Below, piece after piece: positions 8,087-16,503 of a stretch of DNA of 64,000 bases. The position numbers and the translations under genes were made by a program. Origin of the DNA: Tunturibacter psychrotolerans (GTDB taxonomy: Bacteria; Acidobacteriota; Terriglobia; Terriglobales; Acidobacteriaceae); contig NZ_CP132942.1 in assembly GCF_040359615.1 (NCBI RefSeq), positions 3,720,001-3,784,000 on the forward strand, read 5' to 3'. Each line of letters begins with the position of its first letter. The stretch's first letter is position 1. A model generated the notes under the pieces. That model did no database searches. It was not told the DNA's origin and saw nothing but the letters and a program-made list of their open reading frames with translations.

Positions 8087-8920
8087 ATGGCGGAACCTCC
8101 CGAAAGTCTCAGTAACGGCACCAACGAGATGCAAAGCACTACAGCACAACCCGTTCGCGTACTTCTGCTCGATGACGAGCCCACCAATCTCCACCTCCGC
8201 GCCGCCATCTTGCGGCAACACGGCTACGAGTCAGTTCCTGCTGCCACCATCGAAGAAGCCACCGACCTCTTCAACAACATCGACATCGCCGTCCTCGACT
8301 ACCACCTCGGAGCCGGCCAGTTCGGAACCGAGGTAGCAGCTCTGCTTCGCCGCCGCCGACCTCACGTCCCCATCATCATCCTCTCGGCAACCATCGACCG
8401 TTACTTCGGTGGTGTCGAAGACATGCATCTGCTCAAAGGTCATAGCTCTGTCGAAGACCTCCTCGACGCCCTAAGCTCTCTCGAGGCCAAACGCCGCGGA
8501 GCACCCGTCGTCGTCGACGCACGCGACTTCTTCTACTCCCGTATCGCCATGGCCATCGGCGCCGACGTTCTCGTTCAGATCTTCGACGAGAACGGCATCT
8601 GGCAGTACTGCAACGACAGCGTGGCCGAATACCTCGGCCAACCCCGCGAGTGGTTCATCGGCCGCAGCGTCTACGAGGAGATGCGTCCCTTCATGCGCGA
8701 TTGGAGCGACGTCCTCCAGACCGTCTGCCTCACCCGCGAAACCTACATCGATCGCACCCATCGCGGCCTGCTGGCCCAACCCCGCCCGCAAGAACCACAG
8801 CTTACGTGGAGCGTCCTCGCCTTCCCCATCACCCTGCACGACAACCGCTCCGGAGCCGTGCTCACTGCACGCATCCTCGACAAGCCCACCCGCAACTCAG
8901 AGCTTCTCCCCTTCATCTAG
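8087..8920 (+). CDS. Response regulator receiver-PAS protein
   Basis: 277 residues. A receiver domain spans about 23-135: VRVLLLDDEPTN gives the acidic pair, VLDYHLG the phospho-acceptor Asp, LSAT the conserved Ser/Thr and LLKG the Lys. A PAS domain follows (about 155-265: DVLVQIFDENGIWQYCNDSVAEYLG). There is no DNA-binding or enzymatic output domain and no histidine kinase next door. It has its own GGGGG ribosome site 7 nt before the ATG. It may relay phosphate to a partner or sense a ligand through PAS; role unknown. Confidence 0.8.
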   Translation: MAEPPESLSNGTNEMQSTTAQPVRVLLLDDEPTNLHLRAAILRQHGYESVPAATIEEATDLFNNIDIAVLDYHLGAGQFGTEVAALLRRRRPHVPIIILSATIDRYFGGVEDMHLLKGHSSVEDLLDALSSLEAKRRGAPVVVDARDFFYSRIAMAIGADVLVQIFDENGIWQYCNDSVAEYLGQPREWFIGRSVYEEMRPFMRDWSDVLQTVCLTRETYIDRTHRGLLAQPRPQEPQLTWSVLAFPITLHDNRSGAVLTARILDKPTRNSELLPFI

Positions 8921-8979
8921 ACAACGGCGTTCGATCGCATAACGAAATAGGACGGCGGCGGCAAAGCAACATAAAAGTC

Positions 8980-9035
8980 TGATCATTTCGACCGAAGCGA
9001 GACGGCTTTCGTCCCGCGCAGTGGAGAAACCCGCT
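8980..9035 (+). repeat. Dispersed repeat copy with hairpin
   Basis: Begins TGATCATTTCGACCGAAGCG and ends GTGGAGAAACCCGCT. The stem GCGAGACG (8997-9004) and CGTCCCGC (9010-9017) around GCTTT matches the hairpin of the 6916 copy, with the G-C to A-T change at the top of the stem compensated on both sides. Confidence 0.65.
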
Positions 9036-9096
9036 GTCTTTCGCTCCCCCTCAGACGACCCAGCCATCAAGACTTTCCCTGATAACCTTGAACCCT

Positions 9097-9453
9097 ATGC
9101 GTCCTCTGTCCGCGCTCGTCCTTCTCACCAGCTTCACCACCGTAGGCTGCCACTCCCCTTACGTAGCGACCACGGTCAGCAATCGCACAGGACAGCCCAT
9201 CGAACTCATCGAGGTCGACTATCCAAGCGCCAGCTTCGGGACACAAAACCTCGCCCCCGGCTCCGACTTCCACTACCGGTTCAAAGTTTTAGGCTCCGGT
9301 CCCATGAAGCTTCTCTACACCGACAGCGCCCATCAGGACCACAAGGCCGATGGCCCCTTCCTCAAAGAAGGAGCCGAAGGTTTGTTGTCTATCGCGATCA
9401 CTCCCACCGGAGTCACATGGCAACCCGACACGACCGTCACAGCAGGCAAATAG
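9097..9453 (+). CDS. Small lipoprotein, hypothetical
   Basis: 118 residues with a lipoprotein signal: MRPLSALVLLTSFTTVGC, the Cys being the likely lipidated residue. The mature part is short and beta-rich (VSNRTGQPIELIEVDYPSASFG, FHYRFKVLGSGPMKLLYTD), resembling small periplasmic Ig-like or DUF-type lipoproteins. A TTG three codons earlier (9088) opens the same frame, but the ATG gives a better signal peptide. Follows the dispersed repeat; no operon partner. Confidence 0.6.
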   Translation: MRPLSALVLLTSFTTVGCHSPYVATTVSNRTGQPIELIEVDYPSASFGTQNLAPGSDFHYRFKVLGSGPMKLLYTDSAHQDHKADGPFLKEGAEGLLSIAITPTGVTWQPDTTVTAGK

Positions 9454-9464
9454 CCTGATGCAGT

Positions 9465-9611
9465 CTAAATTTCTAAATTTCCACCCTGCATTTCAGTCGC
9501 GACTTCTAACGAACTGAGCCGAACCGCATGCTTGTGTGCCCGATGCATCAAAGCCACTACAGTACCCAGCGCCAATACCACAAAGAGCATTGCAAAAACG
9601 ACTACCGTCAT
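9465..9611 (-). CDS. Single-span membrane microprotein, 48 residues
   Basis: Read directly from the reverse strand: ATG at 9611-9609, TAG at 9467-9465. The first 22 residues form one hydrophobic span (MTVVVFAMLFVVLALGTVVA) followed by LMHRAHKH and a polar tail. GAGGG lies about nine bases upstream. The same architecture recurs 160 bp upstream at 9772-9924. Too short for usual gene finding. Function unknown; small stress or complex-stabilising membrane peptides have this shape. Confidence 0.5.
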   Translation of the reverse strand: MTVVVFAMLFVVLALGTVVALMHRAHKHAVRLSSLEVATEMQGGNLEI

Positions 9612-9740
9612 AACTTAGAGCCCTCAGCTGCCATCGCTTTCCGCAGCGCGCAACATAATAGGCTTTCCACACTTAAACTGGCAATATATTTAGCGGCAAA
9701 AACTCCAATCGCCGTTGGACAGAGATATCCCACCTCCCTG

Positions 9741-9771
9741 GTAGCCAACAGAAGCCACTACGTATGGCTAC
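9741..9771 (-). terminator. Inverted repeat directly after the second microprotein gene
   Basis: GTAGCCA (9741-9747) and TGGCTAC (9765-9771) form a perfect 7-bp stem with a 17-nt loop, starting at the base after the stop codon of the 9772-9924 gene. No clear T run follows, so termination is only a suggestion. Confidence 0.3.
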
Positions 9772-9924
9772 CTACCGCGAGTGAAACCCGGAAGCTCGTC
9801 CATGCGTGGCCGGAGCAGCATCTCCGTTATGTCCTTTACGTCTCTGATCTCTCATCATCAACGCAATCACCCCGCCCACTACTAGTACCGCAACGATCAT
9901 TGCAATGAAAGCGATGGTAAGCAT
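9772..9924 (-). CDS. Single-span membrane microprotein, 50 residues
   Basis: Read from the reverse strand: ATG at 9924-9922, TAG at 9774-9772. It starts MLTIAFIAMIVAVLVVGGVI, continues ALMMRDQRRKGHNGD, and ends in a polar tail. A strong GAGGAGG ribosome site sits five bases before the ATG, good evidence for translation. The hydrophobic-span-then-LMxR layout matches the 9465-9611 neighbour, so the two look like a tandem pair of related microproteins. Function unknown. Confidence 0.6.
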   Translation of the reverse strand: MLTIAFIAMIVAVLVVGGVIALMMRDQRRKGHNGDAAPATHGRASGFHSR

Positions 9925-10011
9925 CTCATCCTCCTCGCTTGCTTCGACGGGCGCGCAACAGGAACGCAGCGCCTGCCTACCAACGTAAGATGCCGTCTAC
10001 CTCATCTGCGG

Positions 10012-10017
10012 TAAGCT
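10012..10017 (+). promoter_or_regulatory. -10-like TAAGCT, 7 nt before the tmk ATG
   Basis: TAAGCT is followed by GAACCTT and then ATG. There is no Shine-Dalgarno site. Same spacing as at lpxD and the CYTH gene, so possibly a leaderless promoter. The hexamer itself is a weak match. Confidence 0.3.
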
Positions 10018-10024
10018 GAACCTT

Positions 10025-10699
10025 ATGCCCCGCGGATATTTCATCACCTTCGAAGGCCTCGACGGCTCCGGAAAGACCACCCAATTACGCCGCCTCGCCA
10101 CCTCTCTCGAAGCCGAAGGTCACACCGTCGTCACCCTCCGCCAACCCGGCGGTACCGCCCTCGGCGACCGCATCCGCAGCATCCTCCTCGACTCCCGCTC
10201 CGAAGCCGCCCTCGGTCCCATCGCCCCCGCCGCCGAGATGGCTCTCATGTTCGCCGACCGCGCCCAGTCCATCTCGGAAGTCATCCTCCCCGCCCTCGCC
10301 GCCGGCTCCATCATCCTCTGCGACCGCTACACCGACTCCTCCGAGGCCTATCAAGGCGGAGGCCGTCAACTAGGCAGCGAGCGCATCCTCGCCATGCACG
10401 CCGCCGCCTGCGACAACCTCCAGCCCGACCTGACCCTCCTCCTTCTCCCCTCGCTCGAATCTTCCCTCCGCCGCGCCCGCCGCCGCAACCAGCGCCACGT
10501 CGAAAAGCAAGGCACCGACGAAAACCGCTTCGAGCGCGAGCCCGACGACTTCTACCGCCGCATCTACCAGAAGTACGAAGAGATCGCCGCCCGCGAACCT
10601 CACCGCGTCGTCCCAATCCGCGACGACGCCTCCATCGACCAGATTCAAGCCTGCATCCAAAAGATCGTCGCCTCCCGCCTCGACCACGCCAAAGCCTGA
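10025..10699 (+). CDS. tmk: Thymidylate kinase
   Basis: Phosphorylates dTMP to dTDP with ATP in the cytoplasm. 224 residues, normal for the family. The P-loop FEGLDGSGKTTQ lies at 9-20, followed by the TMP-binding LRQPGGTALGDRIR, the DRYTDSSEAYQGGGR signature, and a LID segment rich in arginine (RRARRRNQRHVEKQG). Monocistronic by spacing; the two microprotein genes are divergent from it. Confidence 0.95.
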   Translation: MPRGYFITFEGLDGSGKTTQLRRLATSLEAEGHTVVTLRQPGGTALGDRIRSILLDSRSEAALGPIAPAAEMALMFADRAQSISEVILPALAAGSIILCDRYTDSSEAYQGGGRQLGSERILAMHAAACDNLQPDLTLLLLPSLESSLRRARRRNQRHVEKQGTDENRFEREPDDFYRRIYQKYEEIAAREPHRVVPIRDDASIDQIQACIQKIVASRLDHAKA

Positions 10700-10786
10700 C
10701 CAACCATCTTTCCACCGCGTCAACGCTCCCCACCTCGCTCCGCCGAACTGTGTTCTCCTCGTCTAAGAGAAGAACCAGGCACCAGC

Positions 10787-12235
10787 ATGACCATCCCCAC
10801 CCCGACCCTCGAAGCCGCTCCCGAACCGACCTCTGCTAGCCCATCAAACGCTCGTGGCAAAGGCCGCATGCCGCCTGGCCTCAAGCACTCGCTTCCCTTC
10901 TACTCCTTCAAGCCCTGGGTCAAACTCGGCAGCCCCATCCTCCTCTTCGAGCATCTCCTCAAGACCTACGGCAACATCGCCCACTACAGATTCCTCGGCA
11001 CCCCCATCATCTTCATCAACGACCCCGAGTACATCCGCGAGATTCTGGTGACTCAAGCCTCCAGCTTCGTCAAAGAGCGCACGGTCCGCCGCATGAAGGT
11101 CCTCCTCGGAGAAGGCCTCATCACCTCCGACGACCCCATCCACATGCGCCAGCGCAAGATCGCCGCGCCTGCCTTCCACCGCCAGCGCATCGCCGCCTAC
11201 GGAGACCAGATCGTAGCCTGCGCCCTCCACCAGCGCGAAGCCTGGCGCCCAAACCAGCACATCGACATCTCCGCCGCCAGCATGCAGCTCTCCCTCGAGA
11301 TCGTCGCCCGCACGCTCTTCAACACCGAGGTCACCGCCGACATCCGCAGCATCAACGACGAAGTCAACACCATCATGGGCCTCTATAACTTCATCGTCGC
11401 CTTCCCCAAAATCGAATCCTTCATCCACCTCCCCATCCCCGGCATCATGAAGTTCCGCCGCTCCAAAGCCCGCCTCGACGCCGTAGTCGACCGCCTCATC
11501 CAAGAGCACCGCGAAGCCGCCACCCGCGGCGAACCAGATCGCGGAGATCTCCTCTCCATGCTCCTGGCCAGCAAATACGAATCCGACGACCCCACCCAAC
11601 AAACCGGCATGTCCGACGAGCAAGTCCGCGACGAAGTCCTCACCATCTTTCTCGCCGGCTACGAAACCGTAGCCAACGGCCTTACCTGGACCTGGTATCT
11701 CCTAAGCCAGAACCCGCATATCGAAGCCAAACTCCACGCCGAACTAGACGCAGTCCTAGGCACCGGCCCCACCCAACGCCTCCCCACCCTAGCCGACTAC
11801 CCCGCCCTCCGCTACACCGAACAAGTCTTCGCCGAATCCATGCGCCTCTACCCGCCCGCCTGGGCTATGGGCCGCATGTCCACCAAGCCCATCACCCTCG
11901 GCCCCTACACCATCCCCGCCGGCGCGCACTTCTTCTTCAGTCAATACATCATGGGCCGCGACCCCCAATACTTCCCCGACCCACTCCGCTTCGACCCCGA
12001 CCGCTTCTCCCCCGAAAACAAAGCCGCCCGCGCCAAATTCACCTACTTCCCCTTCGGCGGAGGCAGCCGCCAATGCATCGGCGAAAGCTTCGCCTGGATG
12101 GAAGGCGTCTTCAGCATCGCCACCCTCGCCCAGCGCTGGCGCATGACCTACCTCGGCTCCACCCCACCCGAAGTACAAGCCAAGATCACCCTCCGCCCAC
12201 GCGACCCGCTCATGATGCAGCTCATCCCTCGCTAA
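10787..12235 (+). CDS. Cytochrome P450
   Basis: Haem-thiolate monooxygenase of 482 residues, soluble (no N-terminal membrane anchor). I-helix oxygen motif AGYETVANGL, K-helix ESMR (ExxR), and the haem loop FPFGGGSRQCIGES with the iron-ligand Cys430. The AGYET form and overall layout resemble bacterial P450s of the CYP4/CYP102-like fatty-acid branch, but the subfamily and substrate cannot be set by eye. No ferredoxin or reductase gene is nearby, so it must use partners from elsewhere. Confidence 0.9.
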   Translation: MTIPTPTLEAAPEPTSASPSNARGKGRMPPGLKHSLPFYSFKPWVKLGSPILLFEHLLKTYGNIAHYRFLGTPIIFINDPEYIREILVTQASSFVKERTVRRMKVLLGEGLITSDDPIHMRQRKIAAPAFHRQRIAAYGDQIVACALHQREAWRPNQHIDISAASMQLSLEIVARTLFNTEVTADIRSINDEVNTIMGLYNFIVAFPKIESFIHLPIPGIMKFRRSKARLDAVVDRLIQEHREAATRGEPDRGDLLSMLLASKYESDDPTQQTGMSDEQVRDEVLTIFLAGYETVANGLTWTWYLLSQNPHIEAKLHAELDAVLGTGPTQRLPTLADYPALRYTEQVFAESMRLYPPAWAMGRMSTKPITLGPYTIPAGAHFFFSQYIMGRDPQYFPDPLRFDPDRFSPENKAARAKFTYFPFGGGSRQCIGESFAWMEGVFSIATLAQRWRMTYLGSTPPEVQAKITLRPRDPLMMQLIPR

Positions 12236-12247
12236 TCCCGCAACGAA

Positions 12248-12673
12248 TCAATCCACCGCAATAATCACACTCGAAGCCTTGAACGCCGCACACACCGGCT
12301 CGCCCAGATGCAGAGCCAACTCATGCAGACTTCCATCCGTAATCACTCCGGTCAACAGCTCTCCGCCCTGCAGCCTGATCGACACCTCATCGTTCACGCT
12401 GCCTTGGTGAATCACCTCCACCACTCCGCACAAAATATTTCGAGTGCTGATCTTGCTCTTGTCCAAATCCTTCCCAACGATGATCCAACTCGCCTTCACC
12501 AACGCCCAGGCCTTCATCCCCACTTTCAGCGCCATCGCCTCCACGCTGCCATTCGTAATCACCGCAACGATCTCACTCCCGGCTTCAGTCGCCAATATCA
12601 CCTCGGAGTTCACTGCGCCCGTTGTAATCTTGCTGATCGTTCCCGCCAGAGTATTGCGCGCACTTGTTTTCAT
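12248..12673 (-). CDS. Molbindin: tandem Mop/TOBE molybdate-binding protein
   Basis: 141 residues made of two Mop (TOBE) domains of about 68 residues. The first begins MKTSARNTLAGTISKI and the second SKISTRNILCGVVEVI; each contains the SVEAMALKVG / SLHELALHLG type helix. Such proteins store or buffer molybdate (or tungstate) in the cytoplasm. An ATG at 12679 is also possible, but GAGG is nine bases from the 12673 ATG and that start gives the usual MKxSARN beginning. Convergent with the P450 gene (12 bp gap) and divergent from the CAP gene. No ModABC transporter is in the window. Confidence 0.85.
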   Translation of the reverse strand: MKTSARNTLAGTISKITTGAVNSEVILATEAGSEIVAVITNGSVEAMALKVGMKAWALVKASWIIVGKDLDKSKISTRNILCGVVEVIHQGSVNDEVSIRLQGGELLTGVITDGSLHELALHLGEPVCAAFKASSVIIAVD

Positions 12674-12762
12674 TCGCATTCACCTCGCCACCATCGTATC
12701 CAAAACTCAAAAAGCCTATCCACACAGCCAACTTTCGTCCCGCCTGTCAGCTCCAACCACAC

Positions 12763-13515
12763 ATGCAAAAAAGAATGCACGCACGAAGCTTTCTGCTTGC
12801 TCTCCTTCTCACGACGTCTTCCTTCAACGCCCAACCCCCAGCCACTGCGCCCGAGCAGACTCTCGTCCAACTCACCAATCAAGCCCGCGCCGCGCACAAC
12901 CTCCCCCCGCTTCACTGGGACAACGCCCTCGCATCCGCAGCCAAAACTCACGTCCAACGCGTCCGCAACGAACCCGGCGAACTCCTTCATCAATACCCCG
13001 GCGAACCCGACCTCACCACTCGAGGCGCGCAAGCCGCAGCCCACTTCACCACCATCGCCGAAAACGTTGGCCGCGGCACCGACGTCCCCCTCATCCATCA
13101 AACCTGGATGAACAGCCCTGGCCACCGCGCCAATATCCTCGATCCCAATCTCAACGCAATCGGAATCTCCGTCACACAAAACCACGGACTCTTCTCTGCT
13201 GTCGAAGACTTCTCTCGCAGCGCGACTGTCCAGTCCAACGACTCACTCGAAAAACAAGTTGCCCAGATCCTGCTCGAGCACGGCATAGCCCCCGCCGAAT
13301 CCAATGCCGACGCTCACCAAACCTGCACCATGCAAAGTGGCGCCGCAGGCTCTCCCAAGCTAGTCGTCCAGTGGGATGGCCCCGACCCAACTCTCCTGCC
13401 CGACGCTCTCCTCCGCGCCATCGCCACCGGCAGATACACCACCGCCGAAGTAGCAGTCTGCGCCAGCAAACAACCGCAGTTCACCACTTACAACACAGTC
13501 GTGCTCCTCTACTGA
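12763..13515 (+). CDS. Secreted CAP (SCP/PR1-like) domain protein
   Basis: 250 residues. A signal peptide covers about 1-24 (MHARSFLLALLLTTSSFNAQ). A CAP domain follows: LVQLTNQARAAHNLPPLHWD, a His-containing LLHQYPGEP, AENVGRG, HQTWMNSPGHRANILDPNL and the NAIGISV strand. The ~90-residue C-terminal region is not recognised and carries two cysteines. CAP proteins are extracytoplasmic with mixed roles (protease-like, sterol or lipid binding, adhesion). The open frame extends up to 12664 but that part overlaps molbindin antisense and lacks a signal, so the ATG at 12763 is used. Confidence 0.8.
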   Translation: MQKRMHARSFLLALLLTTSSFNAQPPATAPEQTLVQLTNQARAAHNLPPLHWDNALASAAKTHVQRVRNEPGELLHQYPGEPDLTTRGAQAAAHFTTIAENVGRGTDVPLIHQTWMNSPGHRANILDPNLNAIGISVTQNHGLFSAVEDFSRSATVQSNDSLEKQVAQILLEHGIAPAESNADAHQTCTMQSGAAGSPKLVVQWDGPDPTLLPDALLRAIATGRYTTAEVAVCASKQPQFTTYNTVVLLY

Positions 13516-13610
13516 CGCTCGCAAGATATCAACCCCCGAACAACGGGAGCGCCCACCGAAGGGATATACAAGTCACGAAGTGACCGCCGCCCGCGCAGGG
13601 CGCATTAGTC
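13516..13610. repeat. Cluster of small hairpins between convergent genes
   Basis: Contains GTCAC-GAA-GTGAC (13572-13584) followed by CGCCC-GCGCA-GGGCG (13588-13602), and further up the word GGGAGCGCCCACCGAAGGG. The dense short stems in a gap between convergent genes look like a REP-type repeat that may also end transcription. No second copy was found in this window. Confidence 0.35.
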
Positions 13611-14927
13611 CTAAAAAATAATCCGCATACGAGCATTCAGCAGAACGCTCGTATAACTCTTCGCCGCATACATCGGATGAATCGACACCTGCACATCCGG
13701 CCCAATCTCCATGCTCTTGGTCATGCGAATCCGATAAAACGTCTCGATGATACTCTCGTGTCGCTTCCCCATACGCGTCGGTTGAATGTAGTTGAACGCC
13801 GTCCCGAACATATCGCCCCGCCGGCCAAACGGACTGACGTTCGTCAATCCCAACGTGTCGGTCTGTCTGATCGCCGTTCCCGTCTCTGTCGCGAAACCAT
13901 ACCGTCCAAACGGCGCCCAGCCATTTGCATACTCATGATCGAAACCAAACGCGACACCGTGCCCGCTCCCCGAACTCTTCGTATCGTCACGCCATCCCCC
14001 AACACGCAGCTTCAGATACTTGCTCCCAGGCGCACCCGCAAACCAGCCGAACTCGATCCCCTCAAGAAATTTATTGTCCCCCATCGTTCCAATCCCTGTG
14101 TATTGCGAACCGATGGTGTCAATCGCCAACGCGTGCATATACAAGTGGTGCGTCATCTGAAAATCAACCGCTCCTCCGCCCGCATAGGTCCCATCCGAAG
14201 CAATGGCAAGGTTGCCGTCGTTCTCTCCATTCAAAAACTGAGTTCTCTCATCATTGTTTAAAAAGCTCAGGCTGACGAACTGATTCGGATGCAGCTTGCC
14301 CACATAAAACGACAGTCTCTTATGCATGAAATCCTGCCGCCAATAAAGAACGTTCACGCTAATTGGCCTTTGCGCCCCGCCCCCTTGGAGACAGTTCAGA
14401 AAAATTCCCGACCCCATCTGGTCGCTCAGGTTCCACTGCTGACTCATCCCAATATTTGTTCCCGAACGGATTAGCAAAGCAATCGAACCTGCCGTGCTCC
14501 CGTGCTCGTACACTGCCCAGTTTCCCGTGAAGTCGAGACGTCCACTCACCTGGTCATGACGTTGCGCCGTATCCGGAATCACCGTCGCATATTGATTCAG
14601 AAACGTATACGTCGCTCCGAATCGAAGCCGCGCACTAGTCTCCAGCCAGCTTCCACCCATATCCGCTGCCTTGGTAACGAACCTGAAAGGATCGGTATGA
14701 AAGAGTGGATCCGCCGGCACCAACCCCAGCGCCGCCGAAGCCGCGTCCAGCTCCTGCGGGTACCTCGACAGCGGCTCGTTGATCGCCGGCTCAGACTGCG
14801 GCTGGTATTGAGTCGTCTCAGAGGTAGCACCCGGCCTGACGATCTTGATGTTCTGACCCACCAGAGCAGGAGACGCGCCCATCAGGATCAACGCAATTGT
14901 CTTACCTACGTACTTCCTGACGTTCAC
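13611..14927 (-). CDS. OprB-family carbohydrate-selective porin
   Basis: 438 residues, outer membrane. A signal peptide ends near ALVGQ at residue 25. The rest is rich in alternating beta strands and has the OprB-like elements GGSWLETSARLRFGATYTFL, YVGKLHPNQFVSLSFLN, GIEFGWFAG and an aromatic last residue (MRIIF), typical of barrel proteins inserted by BamA. The family forms 16-stranded monomeric porins for sugars, but substrate cannot be told here. The start is GTG at 14927 behind AAGGAG. Compare the decayed relative at 31162-32037. Confidence 0.75.
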   Translation of the reverse strand: MNVRKYVGKTIALILMGASPALVGQNIKIVRPGATSETTQYQPQSEPAINEPLSRYPQELDAASAALGLVPADPLFHTDPFRFVTKAADMGGSWLETSARLRFGATYTFLNQYATVIPDTAQRHDQVSGRLDFTGNWAVYEHGSTAGSIALLIRSGTNIGMSQQWNLSDQMGSGIFLNCLQGGGAQRPISVNVLYWRQDFMHKRLSFYVGKLHPNQFVSLSFLNNDERTQFLNGENDGNLAIASDGTYAGGGAVDFQMTHHLYMHALAIDTIGSQYTGIGTMGDNKFLEGIEFGWFAGAPGSKYLKLRVGGWRDDTKSSGSGHGVAFGFDHEYANGWAPFGRYGFATETGTAIRQTDTLGLTNVSPFGRRGDMFGTAFNYIQPTRMGKRHESIIETFYRIRMTKSMEIGPDVQVSIHPMYAAKSYTSVLLNARMRIIF

Positions 14928-15348
14928 ACAACTCCTTAGCGAATCCGTTGACCTTGCTCATCCAAAAAAATGACTGCCGACTTGATGCACCGGCGCCATC
15001 ATCCGAGGCATAAATCTTCGCGTGAGTATCCTGCGCCGGCAACATGGCCGAAACTCAAACATGGAAAACGTTGTCAACCCCCAAAGCCCTGGGACACAAC
15101 ACAAAACCCGCGAATCAAGCCCCTTTTAGAGCTTCTCCGGTTTGGCGCATTACCCCTCTTCCAACGCGTATCATAGAAACAGGAGATTGCTCTGGAAAGA
15201 AACTGACCCGAGACCTGCTCTTGAAGGAAGAACTCCGAACGAAGTCCAGACTTAACCTTCATAGACCGAATACTTTAGCACCAAACAGTACCACCGGGGT
15301 ACCATCCCGAAGCTGCACCGAATCTACGCCCGAGGAGGAGGACAAATC
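14928..15348. other. Intergenic region, no gene recognised
   Basis: About 420 bp between the divergent porin and holB genes. Short open frames occur on both strands, but none has a start signal or recognisable content. It should hold both promoters. A strong ribosome site, GGAGGAGGA, sits just before the holB GTG. Confidence 0.5.
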
Positions 15349-16503
15349 GTGACCACACCAACCGCTCTGCCCGCCACCTTCAACGACTTCCTCGGCAACA
15401 GCACCGCCATCGAGCACCTCCGCACCGCCATCGCCGCCGGCCGCCTCCCCCACTCCCTCATCCTCGCCGGCCCCAACGGAGCAGGAAAGTACACCCTCGC
15501 CCTCATGCTCGCCATGGCCGTTGAGTGCCAGCGTCAGCCACGCGACCTCTGGTCCAACGGCGTCTCCCTCGCCAACTTCTGCGGCGTCTGTCACAACTGC
15601 ACCCGCATCGCCAGCGCAGCCAATCTCGACGACGAGATCGACAAAGCCGTAGCCGTCCGCGAAGAGCTTCGCGATACCGACAAGAAAGACACCCGCGTCC
15701 TCGTCCAGCCCCACCCCGACGTCCTCATCGTCCCACCCGACCCACCGCAACTCCTCATCAAGCTCGGTCAGATCCGCACCGTCATCCAGCGCGCCCACTA
15801 CCTCCCCAGCGAGGCCCCGCGCAAGATCTTCATCCTCACCGCGGCCAACTTCATGAAGGAAGCCGCCAACTCCCTCCTCAAAGTCCTCGAGGAGCCACCC
15901 GACACAGTCCACATCATCATCCTTGCCGAAAACCCCGGCGAACTTCTTCCCACCATCCGCTCCCGTTGTGCAACTGTCCGCCTCGGCGCCCTTCCCGTCG
16001 AAGAGATCGAGATGCTCCTCGCCGACCGCCGCCCCGACGTGCCGCCCAAGCAGCGAACCCTCATCGCACGCCTCGCACAAGGCGCTGCCGGAAAAGCCCT
16101 AGGCTTCGACCTCGAAGCCTACACCGCAGCCCGCGCCGATGCCCTCCTCTTCCTGCGTAACGCCGCGGCAGCCAGCAGTGGCACTGCCGAGCCTGACCAC
16201 ACCGCCCTCTTCAAGATGACCGAAACCTACCGCGCCGGAGCCGAAGGCCAACAAAAAACCGCAGCCCTGCTCCGCACTCTCTCGCTCCTCCTCGAAGACC
16301 TCCTGCTTCTAGGCGCAGGCACACCCGAACTCCTCCGCAACACCGATCTCCGTCCCGAACTCGACCGCCTCAGCTCCTCCCTCAACTTCGCCTGGATCGA
16401 ATCCGCCTCACGCGGCCTGGATCAAGTCCAAAGCGGTATGCGCCGCAACCTCCTCCGCAGCCTCTCCCTCGACGCCTTCGCCGGCCAACTCGCCGCAAGA
16501 TGA
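15349..16503 (+). CDS. holB: DNA polymerase III subunit delta'
   Basis: Clamp-loader subunit of the replicase, 384 residues. AAA+ core: DFLGNSTAIEHLRTAIAAGR, a P-loop-like GPNGAGKYT in which the usual Thr/Ser after Lys is Tyr (delta' is not itself an ATPase in well-studied species), a zinc-binding cysteine set ending CGVCHNC, the EAANSLLKVLEEPP helix, and SRCATVRL as the sensor/SRC motif. The GTG start has GGAGGAGGA seven bases upstream. It overlaps sua5 by four bases (ATGA), so the two are coupled. Confidence 0.9.
   Translation: MTTPTALPATFNDFLGNSTAIEHLRTAIAAGRLPHSLILAGPNGAGKYTLALMLAMAVECQRQPRDLWSNGVSLANFCGVCHNCTRIASAANLDDEIDKAVAVREELRDTDKKDTRVLVQPHPDVLIVPPDPPQLLIKLGQIRTVIQRAHYLPSEAPRKIFILTAANFMKEAANSLLKVLEEPPDTVHIIILAENPGELLPTIRSRCATVRLGALPVEEIEMLLADRRPDVPPKQRTLIARLAQGAAGKALGFDLEAYTAARADALLFLRNAAAASSGTAEPDHTALFKMTETYRAGAEGQQKTAALLRTLSLLLEDLLLLGAGTPELLRNTDLRPELDRLSSSLNFAWIESASRGLDQVQSGMRRNLLRSLSLDAFAGQLAAR

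Noticed and set aside
9528-9908. A 126-codon forward frame in the tmk-upstream gap
   Set aside because: No family, odd composition, and it runs antisense to the two microprotein genes, which have ribosome sites.
12664-12762. Upstream start for the CAP protein
   Set aside because: The added 33 residues are antisense to molbindin and would bury the signal peptide.
15044-15352. A 102-codon forward frame before holB
   Set aside because: It lacks a ribosome site, has low-complexity polar content and overlaps the strong ribosome site of holB.
15478-15504. HolB reinterpreted as the tau/gamma ATPase because of its P-loop
   Set aside because: The Tyr after the P-loop Lys and the 384-residue length with a single AAA+ core fit delta', not DnaX.
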